A stretch of DNA of 64,000 nucleotides from Chryseobacterium sp. 3008163 (GCF_003669035.1 NZ_CP033070.1:2232001-2296000); one strand, 5' to 3'; counted from the stretch's first letter, positions 8,440-17,907 are shown. The notes: generated from the sequence alone by a model not told the origin. Made by a program: numbers and translations.

Positions 8440-8487
8440 GATTTCACAATTGTCAACTCAATCTCAATGGCTACAAATTGTGAAATC
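8440..8487. repeat. 12-bp perfect inverted repeat downstream of the 7946 gene
   Basis: The arms GATTTCACAATT (8440-8451) and AATTGTGAAATC (8476-8487) are exact complements with a 24-nt spacer. There is no clean T tract after it, so it may be a weak terminator or an operator-like palindrome. Confidence 0.4.
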
Positions 8488-8568
8488 TATGAAGAGTGTT
8501 CTTCTATAATCTACTAGCAAATTTTTGAATAATATTTTTTTAATATTTCAAGCAAATAATGATAAACA

Positions 8569-9147
8569 ATGAAATATTTTTTCACAATACTTCTCCTTCT
8601 TCTCATCAACTTAAGTTGCATCAGTAGAAAAACAGCAACAACTTCAAACTGTACTGACTATTCGTTTTACTATAATTACACGAGTAGCGAAGCCTTAAAA
8701 CAGATAAAAGACATCCCAAATCTTAAAGAGATTGACGAACATTCACTCAATTCTTATCTTGATAACGGTGATAATTTTACTGAGATTAAAAAGGATCAAA
8801 TAGTATTTGTCCCAGAAAGTGAGTTTTTTCAAATTCCTGACCGAAAAGGAGAAATTCCACTGTATATTTTAGGGTATGTTCAGAATAATCATATTAAACA
8901 ATACTTAGTATTTGAGCTTAATATAGGTCAAGACTCGTCTTTATATATCATCAATCAGGTAAATCATAAAATAACCTCAATGTTTTTAACTCATTCTAAT
9001 TATAGCTCTGGTTATGGTGGTGAGAATGTTGGAACAAAAAAAATATCTGATTCTATTTTTAATGTTAAAGTGTTTCATTCTTATGATACAAGCGATAGTA
9101 ATGGCAATTCTTCCGAAACTTGTCATTATCAGCTTAAGGATATTTAA
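8569..9147 (+). CDS. Lipoprotein of unknown function
   Basis: A 192-residue protein with a lipoprotein signal peptide (lipobox LINLSC, Cys17), so it is probably anchored in the outer membrane facing the periplasm. The body is rich in Asn, Ser and Tyr and ends with a Cys near the C-terminus (SSETCHYQL); NCTDYSF holds a second Cys. No family is recognised. It converges with the lipoprotein gene at 9172 and has 134 bp of AT-rich leader. Confidence 0.45.
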   Translation: MKYFFTILLLLLINLSCISRKTATTSNCTDYSFYYNYTSSEALKQIKDIPNLKEIDEHSLNSYLDNGDNFTEIKKDQIVFVPESEFFQIPDRKGEIPLYILGYVQNNHIKQYLVFELNIGQDSSLYIINQVNHKITSMFLTHSNYSSGYGGENVGTKKISDSIFNVKVFHSYDTSDSNGNSSETCHYQLKDI

Positions 9148-9171
9148 GTTTGGTTCCGTAACACACACTCT

Positions 9172-9900
9172 CTAAATATTTAAAGGATAAGAAAAACAAT
9201 CAATTCGATATATTTTTATCTGAAAACTAAATTTTCCGCTTAGATGAGATGTAGTGATTAGCTGATAAACTCTTCCGTTCTCCGAATCAAGAAAGTACTT
9301 TTCGTACCGCCGTATTTTTTGTGAATCTTTTTTTATCTCTTCAAAAATCCTTTTAGTTCTTGCAATACACACTTCGGACTCTTCAATTTTATATTTGTCC
9401 ACCCTCTCTGTACTGTAAACAAAATTTTCTAAAATTTGTGGCTTAAAATGCAAGTTTGTTTCTGTATGTAGAATACTCAGCATTAATTCATCAAAAAGTA
9501 ATCTGACTTCATCAGGTTTTAATTTTAATTCTCTAACAACATCTTTAAATTGTTGCTCAAATGTTGTATTTGTTTTTGCATACAATTGCAACTGTGTTTC
9601 ATTTCGAAATTCCCAATAATCAAAATACATATTTGAAAGAAATGGAATAGCGTAAAATTGATTATTTTTTTGAAAAACAAGCACTTCGTCATAATCAACT
9701 TTTTTAGAATTTCTAAATAAAGTAATTGATAGAGAATCTAAATTTACTTGTCGAACTTGCTTCAGATTTTTATCGATCATGGGGGACTTTTCCAAAACAT
9801 ATTCAATACTTTTCTCTTCAGTATCAAAACCATTATTTTTCTCCTCTTCACAAGCAACAATCACAAAAATAATTAGAAATATTAAAATAAAATTCTTCAT
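9172..9900 (-). CDS. Lipoprotein of unknown function
   Basis: A 242-residue protein with a lipoprotein signal (FLIIFVIVAC, Cys17) followed by an acidic EEEK stretch. The mature part is helical and charged, with YDEVLVFQKNNQFYAIPFLSN and a central RELKLKPDEVRLLFDELM segment. I do not recognise the family. It lies on the minus strand and converges with the lipoprotein at 8569. The region upstream of its start begins the 42-bp repeat block. Confidence 0.45.
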   Translation of the reverse strand: MKNFILIFLIIFVIVACEEEKNNGFDTEEKSIEYVLEKSPMIDKNLKQVRQVNLDSLSITLFRNSKKVDYDEVLVFQKNNQFYAIPFLSNMYFDYWEFRNETQLQLYAKTNTTFEQQFKDVVRELKLKPDEVRLLFDELMLSILHTETNLHFKPQILENFVYSTERVDKYKIEESEVCIARTKRIFEEIKKDSQKIRRYEKYFLDSENGRVYQLITTSHLSGKFSFQIKIYRIDCFSYPLNI

Positions 9901-10009
9901 CTTTTCATACTATTATTTAAATATACAAAGTTCTATTCTCTTAAGTCTGGTATCTAATACAATTGCTTTATTTTAATAAAATCTAATTTACTTCAATCTA
10001 CAACATATC

Positions 10010-10200
10010 CGTTTTAAACAAAATACAACTTACAAACATTACAAACAGACTTGTTTGTAACAACATGCAAAATACATAGGTTTAAAACAGACCTGTTTTA
10101 AAGAAAATGCAACTGCATTTAGTCTCCCGCAAGTTGTTGGAAACAAAATGCAACCTACAGAAGCTCCAAACACTGTTGTTTGTAACCAAATGCAGTTTTC
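10010..10200. repeat. Degenerate 42-bp tandem repeat with palindromic junctions
   Basis: The core TGTTTnnAACAAAATGCAAC, or a close variant, recurs with starts at 10010, 10052, 10094, 10135 and 10177, a spacing of 42, 42, 41 and 42 bp. Junctions are palindromic: TTACAAACA/TGTTTGTAA around 10050, TTTAAAACAG/CTGTTTTAAA around 10092 and CAAACA/TGTTTG around 10175. The arms differ between units while pairing is kept. No coding frame or CRISPR-like constancy is seen. Confidence 0.65.
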
Positions 10201-10214
10201 ATTAATACAAAACA

Positions 10215-10243
10215 AATCCCCAAAGAAAAAATCTTCGGGGATT
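10215..10243 (-). terminator. Terminator of the M1 peptidase gene
   Basis: A 12-bp stem (AATCCCCAAAGA / TCTTCGGGGATT, one wobble pair) with a short A-rich loop lies 22 bp beyond the stop of the minus-strand gene and has T-rich flanks on both sides. Confidence 0.65.
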
Positions 10244-10264
10244 ATTTTATTGAGTTAAACCAAG

Positions 10265-12106
10265 CTATTTCACTTCAACAAAATTATTCTCAGGATTCAC
10301 ATCTGCCATTCTCTGGCTAAAATCTATTCCTAACAATGACAGTTGAGATTTGGTGTAAGGAATTGTCAGGGTATATTCTTTCTGCGTCCATGGCCAGTAT
10401 TTTTCTGTTGTAAAATCGCCGTAACCGTCTTTCTGTTTCCAGGTGTGGGTCATGTTCATCGGAATGTAGTAGGTAATGATTTTCTTATCTGTCGTCATTA
10501 CAGAAAAATCAGTAGGCATCGGAATCTGACCATTGTTCAACAACGTGATCGTTGTAGATTTTGCATCGTATTGTATGTCTTTAATTCCGTAGTCAATCGT
10601 CTTTATGGTGTTGATCCAGTAATGATGAAACCACTTCAGATCCATCCCAGAAACCCTCTGTGCAATATGAAGGAAATCTCTGTCGGTAGGATGTTTCATG
10701 TTCCACTCTTTGAAATATTCGGTCATGATTTTTTCTAAATTCTGCTCTCCAACGATATATCCTAACTGCACTAAATACAATTCTCCTTTCACATAACTTG
10801 CAAAGCTGTACGCGGTACCGTTGTCGTGATGGTCACCCAACCAAACTGCCGGCTCTTCAATTCCTTTTTGCACAATTCCTCTGTAAGAATTTATTTTATC
10901 TACAAAAGGATTCGGCCTTTGATCTGTTGGCGGAAATAACTGATGCATTACAATGCTTTCGGCATAGCTTGTAAAACCCTCATCCATCCAGGGTCTTGTA
11001 GGCTCGTTGGTTGCCAGCATCTGCTGATACCATGAGTGCGATCCTTCATGAACCATCAGCCCCATCAAATCTTCAAGTTTTTTTGCTTCACCTAAAATCA
11101 TCGTACACATTCCGTATTCCATACCGCCGTCACCACCTTGGATGAAAGCGTAAGAAGGATAAGCATATTTACCGAAACGGGAATTCATAATCTGGAAATA
11201 CTTCGTCACGTAAGGTTGTGCTTCACCCCAAGCTTTTGTTTTATCATTCTTTTGATATACGAAAAACACTTTCGGGCCTTCCGGCACATCAAAACTTTCT
11301 ACAGAATAATCCCTGTCTGCCGCCCATGCGAAGTCAAGCATATTTTTGGCAGTCCATTTCCATGTAGCTTTATTTTTATCGGATTTAATATTTGCCGATG
11401 CATCATAACCTTTCACTTCTGTAGGATTCAAAAGCGTTCCGCCCGCTCCCACAACATAATCTTTGTTAATTTTGATGTTCACATCAAAATCGGCAAACGG
11501 TGCATGAAATTCTCTTCCCACATAATCGAACGTTGCCCAGCCGTCATAATCGTATTCTGCAATTTTCGGATACCATTGGGTCATCGTCATATCAACACCT
11601 TCACGGTTGTTTCTTCCGCTACGTCTGATTTGCTGAGGTATTACGGCATCCCACTCCATCGTAAAAGTGGTTTTGGAATTGGGTTTTAAAGCTTCATTTA
11701 AATAAACCTTCATCACCGTTTCCTGAATTTCAAACTTCAGATTTTTTCCGTTTTGTTTGATCCAGTGGATATTTTGAGCGCCTTCCTGATCTTTCGGAAT
11801 CGATGCTAGTCTTGAAATTCCGTCTTTCTGCAATCTCGAATCACCGTTTTTCCCCTGTCCGGCAACTCTTTGATCCATCATTGAATTGGGTTTAAAAGCA
11901 TTCCAGTACAAATGGAAATACACGACATTAAGTTCGTCCGGTGAGTTGTTGGAATAATTAAGGGTCTGATTTCCTTCGTAGGTAAATTTTTCTGCATTGA
12001 CATCAATATCCATCTTATATTGGGCAGCCTGCTGATAATAAGCATTCTGCTGCGCCTGAAATTGTGAAATGATAAACGCAAAAATGATTGCAACCGATTT
12101 TTTCAT
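10265..12106 (-). CDS. M1 family metallopeptidase (aminopeptidase)
   Basis: A 613-residue secreted enzyme with a signal peptide ending near SQFQAQ. The zinc site is HEGSH at His353-His357, with the third ligand Glu376 eighteen residues further (WMDEGFTSYAE), exactly HExxHx18E. Upstream, GGDGGMEYGM is the aminopeptidase substrate-binding GxMEN-type motif in the GGMEY form seen in Bacteroidota. The N-terminal ~250 residues form the beta-saddle domain, and the C-terminal part is short compared with PepN. Expected role: removal of N-terminal residues from peptides in the periplasm or outside the cell. It is monocistronic with its own terminator. Whether it is purely an aminopeptidase cannot be read from sequence. 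Confidence 0.88.
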   Translation of the reverse strand: MKKSVAIIFAFIISQFQAQQNAYYQQAAQYKMDIDVNAEKFTYEGNQTLNYSNNSPDELNVVYFHLYWNAFKPNSMMDQRVAGQGKNGDSRLQKDGISRLASIPKDQEGAQNIHWIKQNGKNLKFEIQETVMKVYLNEALKPNSKTTFTMEWDAVIPQQIRRSGRNNREGVDMTMTQWYPKIAEYDYDGWATFDYVGREFHAPFADFDVNIKINKDYVVGAGGTLLNPTEVKGYDASANIKSDKNKATWKWTAKNMLDFAWAADRDYSVESFDVPEGPKVFFVYQKNDKTKAWGEAQPYVTKYFQIMNSRFGKYAYPSYAFIQGGDGGMEYGMCTMILGEAKKLEDLMGLMVHEGSHSWYQQMLATNEPTRPWMDEGFTSYAESIVMHQLFPPTDQRPNPFVDKINSYRGIVQKGIEEPAVWLGDHHDNGTAYSFASYVKGELYLVQLGYIVGEQNLEKIMTEYFKEWNMKHPTDRDFLHIAQRVSGMDLKWFHHYWINTIKTIDYGIKDIQYDAKSTTITLLNNGQIPMPTDFSVMTTDKKIITYYIPMNMTHTWKQKDGYGDFTTEKYWPWTQKEYTLTIPYTKSQLSLLGIDFSQRMADVNPENNFVEVK

Positions 12107-12242
12107 TTAAAATTTTATTTTTTTAAAGGTAAGTAAATTTTGAAAGAGACTCAAATGTGATATTCAAGTTCGATTGTATCTTTTGATTGTTTAATATTGA
12201 TGAGGTTAAATTTTCTGTCGCATATTTGGTGAATTTTTATTT

Positions 12243-12408
12243 CCCGCAGATCACACAGATTAGCAAAGATGATTGCGTATAAGAATCTGTGAACATCTGC
12301 GAGATCTGTGGGAGATTTATTAACCACTAATAACACAAATGAATGCACAATTTTAAACACAAATAATTAGTGTTATTCGCGAAAATATTTGTGCTATTTG
12401 TGTTTAAA
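12243..12408. repeat. Dispersed inverted-repeat element, copy A
   Basis: It has two palindromic parts. At 12243-12312 CCCGCAGATC pairs with GATCTGTGGG, enclosing CACAGATT / AATCTGTG. At 12352-12408 TTTAAACACAAAT pairs exactly with ATTTGTGTTTAAA. The same words in the same order recur at 12908-13026. The right end supplies the last codons and stop of the DinB-like gene. Confidence 0.6.
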
Positions 12409-12870
12409 TAAAATCATTTTCTTAATCAAAGTAATCTGTCCCAAATGATAATAAGCATGTTCAATCATTCCGTCAATATTCCTTAGATACGTTCCGTATT
12501 TTTCATCGACAAAAACCTCATTTAATTGAGAATCGGGAATTTGTTCTAAAAAAGTCGCAAACTTTTCAGAATCGCTCCATAATTTATTTAAAAGAGATTC
12601 CCATTGTTCCTGAGATTCAATCGGTGGAAGATCGAAGCTGAATTGATCTTTAATTTCCAAATCTCCGCCTTCAAAAACATTGAGAATTCCTGCGATATAG
12701 TAATCAATGTGAAAAGTCAGCATAGCGATGGTGTTTACATCAGCAATTTTCGTTGTTGCTTGCTCCCAAGTGACATCTGAAAACTGATTTTTAAAATTGG
12801 TATTAGCAATCCAAACGCCGTCGAGCATTACTTCTCTGAATCTTTTTGCTAATTGTGAGGCTGTACTCAT
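12394..12870 (-). CDS. DinB family (four-helix bundle) protein
   Basis: A 158-residue helical protein. I start it at ATG 12870 (MSTASQLAKRF), because an in-frame extension upstream runs through repeat DNA and gives no family-like sequence. His-containing helices fit a DinB metal site: TFHIDYYIAG near residue 50 and HAYYHLGQI near the C-terminus. DinB-like proteins of Bacteroidota are metal-binding enzymes or thiol-transferase relatives of mostly unknown function; this one is not the DNA polymerase also called DinB. The last four codons and the stop fall within repeat copy A, and repeat copy B lies just upstream of the start, so the gene is bracketed by the same element. Confidence 0.75.
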   Translation of the reverse strand: MSTASQLAKRFREVMLDGVWIANTNFKNQFSDVTWEQATTKIADVNTIAMLTFHIDYYIAGILNVFEGGDLEIKDQFSFDLPPIESQEQWESLLNKLWSDSEKFATFLEQIPDSQLNEVFVDEKYGTYLRNIDGMIEHAYYHLGQITLIKKMILFKHK

Positions 12871-12907
12871 TTGTTTAGTTTTAATAAATTTAAAGATAAT
12901 ATTTTTT

Positions 12908-13026
12908 TGAGTTTCCCACAGATCCCACAAAATTTTCACAGATGAATACGTATAAGAATCTATGAAATTTCCAAACACAAATGACACAATTATTCGTGAA
13001 AAACATTTACGTTATTTGTGTTTAAA
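12908..13026. repeat. Dispersed inverted-repeat element, copy B
   Basis: It carries CCCACAGATCCCACA, then CGTATAAGAATCT, then AAACACAAAT paired with ATTTGTGTTT. These are the same building blocks, in the same order, as copy A on the other side of the DinB-like gene. Confidence 0.55.
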
Positions 13027-13030
13027 CAAA

Positions 13031-13058
13031 AACCTCAAATGCAAAAACACTTGAGGTT
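13031..13058 (-). terminator. Terminator of the DUF6909-like gene
   Basis: AACCTCAAATG pairs with CACTTGAGGTT (one wobble pair) around a CAAAAA loop, just beyond the stop of the minus-strand gene at 13080. Confidence 0.6.
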
Positions 13059-13079
13059 GATATTTAATTTAAAATTAAA

Positions 13080-14770
13080 TTATTTTTTAGAAGAAATCTC
13101 TTTCTTTCCGCTTTGTAAAATCTTTTCTAGGATTCTTAAAGTAATCAGGTAAGTCGGTTTCACACCTGTCAATCCTAATCCACCTGAAGAAAGTGTAGCC
13201 CCTGTTTCCAGAGGATTATCTGATGCATAGTAAGCATAACTTACGAAAAGATCTGGTGCAATATGATGTCTGATTTTAGAAGCTACCTGAATTGCTTTTT
13301 GGTAATGTGCCCCTTCCATTTCAAGTCCGATGGCTTTCCATGAAGTATTCATAAAATACTGAAGGATATCTCTGTTCTGAAGTGAAGTTCCTAAAACTGT
13401 AATCATTGGTCCTTCGAAAGCCTTTAATTCATCATCTTTAAAATCATTTAATTTCAAAGCATTTTCAAAAGGATAATTATCTGCCGTTCCTTCAAAGATG
13501 TGGGAAGTCGGGATCATGATATCGCCTTTTCCACCTGATAAAATTCCTGCCTTCCCCATGATAGAGACAGATTTCACTTTCATCATATACACCTCTCCTT
13601 TCTGCTCGAAAGGTCTCAGCAATTCATCCATTACCTCAAAAGCCTGTTCGCCAAATGCATAATCGAAAACCATGATCACATCGTCTCCGTCATATTTCAA
13701 GTGACCAAAAGGAGTGTTTTTAAGATTGGTTTTGCTTAAATCGATAATCTGAACGTCAATATTACTTCCGCTTTTGTCATTGATGTAAACTAAACCTTCT
13801 TCCAAGGCATATTTTGAAACTTTGTCGCGAAGATCTTTTTTATCTGAAATTTCTCCGTAGAGCTTATAATCAACGTCTTTGGTATCTTTTTTCTTTAAAG
13901 CATCATTTCCGTACAACATATTTTTTACAGAATGCATATTCGCCGAAATAATGTGTAACGGGCGCATGTGAAGGTCATTTTCAAATAAAACCTCTTTCAC
14001 CTTTTGAGCCCATTTTTCGCCAAAATAATGGTGTCCTACTCTTTCCTTTAAAATTGCACTGAAGTAAATTTCTCTCTCACGGCTTTGCTTAGCATCTTCC
14101 AGACTCACTTTTCCTAAATGGTAAATGATTTTGAATAATCTGTCCGGATTTTCATCGTCGCCAAAAGTATTGTAGGCATTTAAAGTTTCATCAAAAGTTC
14201 TTCCTATTAAAGAAGAAAGGTGAATCAGTGCTACTTCTTTTTCTCTTCTGCTGAATTTTTTCTCACCTTTTACCACTTCTTCGATGATTTTGAAAGCTCT
14301 TGTCGGCTTCCAGTTTTCATCCTGAATAAATGCGAGATTACGGATTTTATCGGCTTCTATAAATAAGAACGTTAAATGCGTAAGAATATCATAGATTTCA
14401 GAACGTCCCAAAAGAACTTCGATATTCATCTGATGTTCGTCTATTCGGTAACAGTTTCTTCTTCTCTTTTTGGAACGATTGGCTCGAAACTCCCTTTATC
14501 AAAACCTTCGTCTGATGTAAGATGAATGAAAGCACATTCTTCTATTCCTTCCGGAAGTCTGTCTAAAACATACATCAAACCATCAAGCTCCAACTTGCTT
14601 GGAACGCTCATGGTACCGTAAATTTCGGGATTGATCGTTTTCAACAAACTTCTAATGCTTTCTCCTGAAACTCCACTTGGCTTGAAAAAACCTCTATAAA
14701 ACAGGTGTCTCATAGAAATGTATAGTCTTTCAATTGCCTCGGTAGTTTCTCTTGCTCTAGAATTTGTCAT
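13080..14770 (-). CDS. DUF6909-like protein with nucleosidase-like C-terminus (frameshifted in this sequence)
   Basis: Two minus-strand frames, 14770-14441 (109 aa) and 14429-13080 (449 aa), are offset by one base. One extra A in the A5 run (plus-strand T5 at 14467-14471) joins them through PKKRRRNCYRIDEHQ into about 563 residues. I believe this is the DUF6909 family of Flavobacteriales, from memory of its N-terminus (TEAIERLYISMRHLFYRGFF) and size. The C-terminal ~200 residues look like a nucleoside phosphorylase or AMP nucleosidase: a Gly-rich SIMGKAGILSGGKGDIMIP segment, a VLGTSLQ strand, and GLEMEGAHY, close to the EMEGA purine/ribose motif. No signal peptide is seen. A role in purine nucleotide turnover is inference. 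Confidence 0.6.
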
Positions 14771-15091
14771 ATATTAAATTTTTTATAAAAAGTCTGCTAA
14801 GTTACGTAAAATTTATTTAAAGTTTTAATCCACTTTAAACCAGTCGATTATCTTTTAAACTGAATTTTTAAACGTTTTAAAATTAATATTTACGACCATA
14901 ATCAGAAAGAAAACTGGAATAAGTTTTATTCATATTGTTCAAAATTATTTTTTTCACCATTAAGGTTTTAAGAATAACCGTTTTATAATAATTTAGAAAT
15001 CAATAAATTGATTCTTAATTAAGATTCGTTAAGATAGCATTCTAATTAAAAAAATCATCTCAATTCAAAGATTTTAGCAGGAAACTTTAAA
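14771..15091. other. AT-rich intergenic region with dispersed-repeat core
   Basis: These 321 bp between two minus-strand genes have no gene. TTTTTCACCATTAAG at 14950-14964 recurs at 30121-30135 (TTTTTCACCATTAAG again, then diverging as TTTTAAGA versus ATTTATAA), so a short dispersed repeat is likely. I see no strong hairpin or -33/-7 pair. Confidence 0.4.
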
Positions 15092-17590
15092 TTAATTGAT
15101 CTTCTCCAGTTTTTCCAGTTCCTCTTTTACTTTATCGAAACTTACTTTTTCTACCGTTTTGATCAATGATCTATTCATATACAGCTGTAGAGTATACGTA
15201 TTATTTTGTGTAGGAGTAATTAGAATACCGTCCTTGGGCTTTCCTTCAGCATCTATTTGAATTCCAATAACAATGTGATTCTCGTCGGTTTCTTCAATAA
15301 ATGTATTGCCTGAAATTTTTTCTGCCAACATGTTGAAATTCTCCTGAAGACCAGAAGTCTCTTTGACCATCATATAAACTTTATAAAACAATTCAGTTCC
15401 TTCAGTTGGCTCCATCGATTCATCCATTGGATTTACGGTAGTTGAAATAATTTCACCCTCTTTTTCGTGATAAACGATAATACTCTCCTTGTATTTTGAT
15501 TCTAAATAATTTTTTCTTGTACCGTCAACTATTTTTCCATCGATAGAAAGCTGTTTATTAAAAGTGTTTTTGGATTGTTCAATTTTAATTTCAGCTTTTC
15601 TGTTTGCCTGCATATCGCTGATTTCAATCGTATTATTTTTCAGTTCAAAATGAAGCCTGTTGAAATAATGCATCGCAAAAAGATCCCAATCAAAGGCCTG
15701 CAGAACCCCATTTTTCCAGTATTTGGACGTAAATTGCTTTTCGTTCAAAACATACTCAACGCCATCGTATATTTTTCCGTCTTTGTAAGTAGATTTAATA
15801 TCATAAGACTGATGTCTGAAATTATCCATGTTTTTCAGATAATCGTTTGAATATTGAAATTTCAAAATTCCGTTTTCAAAATAATTGACTTGCTTAAATT
15901 CTCTGTTATCATCAGTTTCAAAATATCCGGAGTAAGGTTTTCCATTTTTAAAAATACCTTCATAAGAACTTTGTGGCTTTTCTGAAATATCAAAAGAAAA
16001 ATCTTTAACTTTTACGAGAATTCCGTTTTCATACAGTTTTTGCTTTTGAATATTTTCCTTATTATATGAATCTTCAAAATAAGTTTCTTCTGTAATCTTT
16101 CCGTTTTTGAAAACTGAAGTTTTCTCACTTTCTACCAAAGTTCCGTCGTAAGGTTCATCATTTTTATACTCTAAACTTCCCACAACTTTACCATCTTCAT
16201 AGAAAGTCGTCATTCCGTTCAATTTATCATCTTTGATTGTATAAGTTTTTATTAAATTCTCCAATCTGTAGCCGAAAACTTTTTGCAAGCCAGATTTTTT
16301 AAAATTCTCAACATTGATCAATTCATAATTATCAGAACGATTTTCATTACCTTCAATAAAAGTTCCGTTCAAAGGTTTTCCGTTTTTATAAACACCTTTG
16401 GCAACAATTTGTTTTTCTTCGTCTACAGCAATCGCTTCACCTTCCTTTATGCCATTCCTATAATTTTGGTTGAAGAACATACCGCCTACCCTTTCGTCAA
16501 AATTTCCATTAAAAGATTCTCCTTCTTTATAAACCCGCTTACTTTTCACCGTTTTATTTTCATCAAAAACAGTTTCCTCACCTTCTTTTAAGCCATTTTT
16601 ATAATTGGTTTCTAAAGCAGTCTCTCCATTCGGAAAATAAACGACCTCTTTCCCAGATTTTTCTCCCTTAACAAAGTTTGAAACAGACTTAATATCGGTC
16701 GCAAAGTTATTTTGAAGATAATATTGATATTCAGCACCGTTTTCAATGTCATTTCCATATTGTTTGAACTGAGTTTCATTTAAAGACTGAATTAACTTTC
16801 CGGACTTGTCATAATTTTTGCGGGAAATAGGCTTGAAGTCGTACGAACCCATTTCATAAAACGTTTCCTGAGCCAACAGTTTTGAGTTTGCCCAAAATAT
16901 TTTTCCTGAAACAGTTTTTCTATTTTTTTTGTTTTTCGAAAGGTTTTCACCTTCATAGACAGCCATTTCTGCCGTTTGCAGTTCAACATTAGTTGTTGTC
17001 TGAACGGCTACCGGCGGCAGAGGCGAAACCATCCCCTCTTCTGTCGTCTCCAGAGTTTTACCGTCTGTACTTTCTTCACTAGTTGAATTATAATCGTAGT
17101 CATCACTTTGTCTTACTTTTTCAAAACTTCCGCTTTCGGGTTTGCCTTTTGCATAAATTCCCTTCATTAAAACAGATCCTTCGGTTGCGTAAATTATGGC
17201 TTCACCATTTTTCACTCCGTTTTTATACTGAACTTTTTTCCGGACTTTACCATTGCTGTGATAATATAATAAGGTAAGATTTTTTGTATCATTTCTATAT
17301 TGTTTAAAATTTTCATCATTTCCATTTTCGTCATACCAAATAATATCGCCAACGTATGCATTTTCATTATTTTTCAAAGTATAGCCTTCAAACTGCTGAG
17401 TTCCGTTGATATAAAAATCCTGAAGCAAAACCAATTCGCCAATTTGTTTTAAAGGCATGAGTCGATAATAAGAAGCATTTGCTTTTGTCGTGATTTCCCA
17501 ATCTTTATCATAATATATAGGATCTGATTTTTGAGAAAAAAGCATTTGCAAAAACAAGCAGGAAATAATTAGGGTGATTTTTTTTATCAT
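15092..17590 (-). CDS. Secreted MORN-repeat protein (YwqK-like)
   Basis: An 832-residue protein with a signal peptide (LIISCLFLQMLFSQ). It is built from many MORN_2/YwqK-type repeats of the form YxNGxxxxxxxYKNGxKxGxxxxF, for example around KVQYKNGVKNGEAIIY, NYKNGLKEGEETVF, NYRNGIKEGEAIAV and YKDGKIYDGVEYV. The repeat region spans roughly residues 105-640 and is interrupted by a Ser/Thr/Glu-rich linker near 175-200. The last ~190 residues are not repeat-like. Databases often name such proteins antitoxin YwqK after the Bacillus protein, but secretion and size argue against an antitoxin role here. The likely location is the periplasm or cell surface, with a binding or structural role. It is divergently oriented to glnN. 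Confidence 0.75.
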   Translation of the reverse strand: MIKKITLIISCLFLQMLFSQKSDPIYYDKDWEITTKANASYYRLMPLKQIGELVLLQDFYINGTQQFEGYTLKNNENAYVGDIIWYDENGNDENFKQYRNDTKNLTLLYYHSNGKVRKKVQYKNGVKNGEAIIYATEGSVLMKGIYAKGKPESGSFEKVRQSDDYDYNSTSEESTDGKTLETTEEGMVSPLPPVAVQTTTNVELQTAEMAVYEGENLSKNKKNRKTVSGKIFWANSKLLAQETFYEMGSYDFKPISRKNYDKSGKLIQSLNETQFKQYGNDIENGAEYQYYLQNNFATDIKSVSNFVKGEKSGKEVVYFPNGETALETNYKNGLKEGEETVFDENKTVKSKRVYKEGESFNGNFDERVGGMFFNQNYRNGIKEGEAIAVDEEKQIVAKGVYKNGKPLNGTFIEGNENRSDNYELINVENFKKSGLQKVFGYRLENLIKTYTIKDDKLNGMTTFYEDGKVVGSLEYKNDEPYDGTLVESEKTSVFKNGKITEETYFEDSYNKENIQKQKLYENGILVKVKDFSFDISEKPQSSYEGIFKNGKPYSGYFETDDNREFKQVNYFENGILKFQYSNDYLKNMDNFRHQSYDIKSTYKDGKIYDGVEYVLNEKQFTSKYWKNGVLQAFDWDLFAMHYFNRLHFELKNNTIEISDMQANRKAEIKIEQSKNTFNKQLSIDGKIVDGTRKNYLESKYKESIIVYHEKEGEIISTTVNPMDESMEPTEGTELFYKVYMMVKETSGLQENFNMLAEKISGNTFIEETDENHIVIGIQIDAEGKPKDGILITPTQNNTYTLQLYMNRSLIKTVEKVSFDKVKEELEKLEKIN

Positions 17591-17907
17591 CGGGTTTTGA
17601 TTTATTCAAAAATAAGAATTCTTAAGCATCATAAGCTTCTTTTTTAAAAGGAGTTCGGGAAAATTGTTATTCTCAAAATGTTTAAACTTACTTTTAAATC
17701 TTATTTCAACAGAAAAGCACTTATCTGTACCCATATTAATGATATTTAAACTAAAAATTAATTTCATTTTAAAAACACCCCATATCAAAACAGGGGTCAA
17801 ATTAGATTTAAATCAAAACAAATAATTAAATAGTCTAAAAAAAATAGGGGTATTTTATTTTCAATTCATTTTTTTTGTAAATTTGCACCATAAAAATTCA
17901 ACACTAT
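17591..17907. other. Divergent intergenic region between MORN gene and glnN
   Basis: These 317 bp are AT-rich and hold the promoters of both genes. Apart from the glnN -7 box (17878-17885) I see no gene, hairpin or operator. Confidence 0.5.
17878..17885 (+). promoter_or_regulatory. -7 element of glnN
   Basis: TAAATTTG matches TAnnTTTG exactly and ends 22 bp before the ATG. No TTG lies at the expected -33 position; a T-rich tract is there instead. Confidence 0.55.

Noticed and set aside
10010..10200. CRISPR array
   Set aside because: The units are not conserved in sequence and no cas gene is present; spacing alone is regular.
12151..12360. Minus-strand frame of 69 codons before the M1 peptidase gene
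   Set aside because: It lies within repeat copy A and shows no domain or signal peptide; treated as repeat DNA.
12394..12870. DNA polymerase IV (DinB)
   Set aside because: The protein is a 158-residue helical bundle of the DinB/YfiT-like superfamily, not a polymerase.
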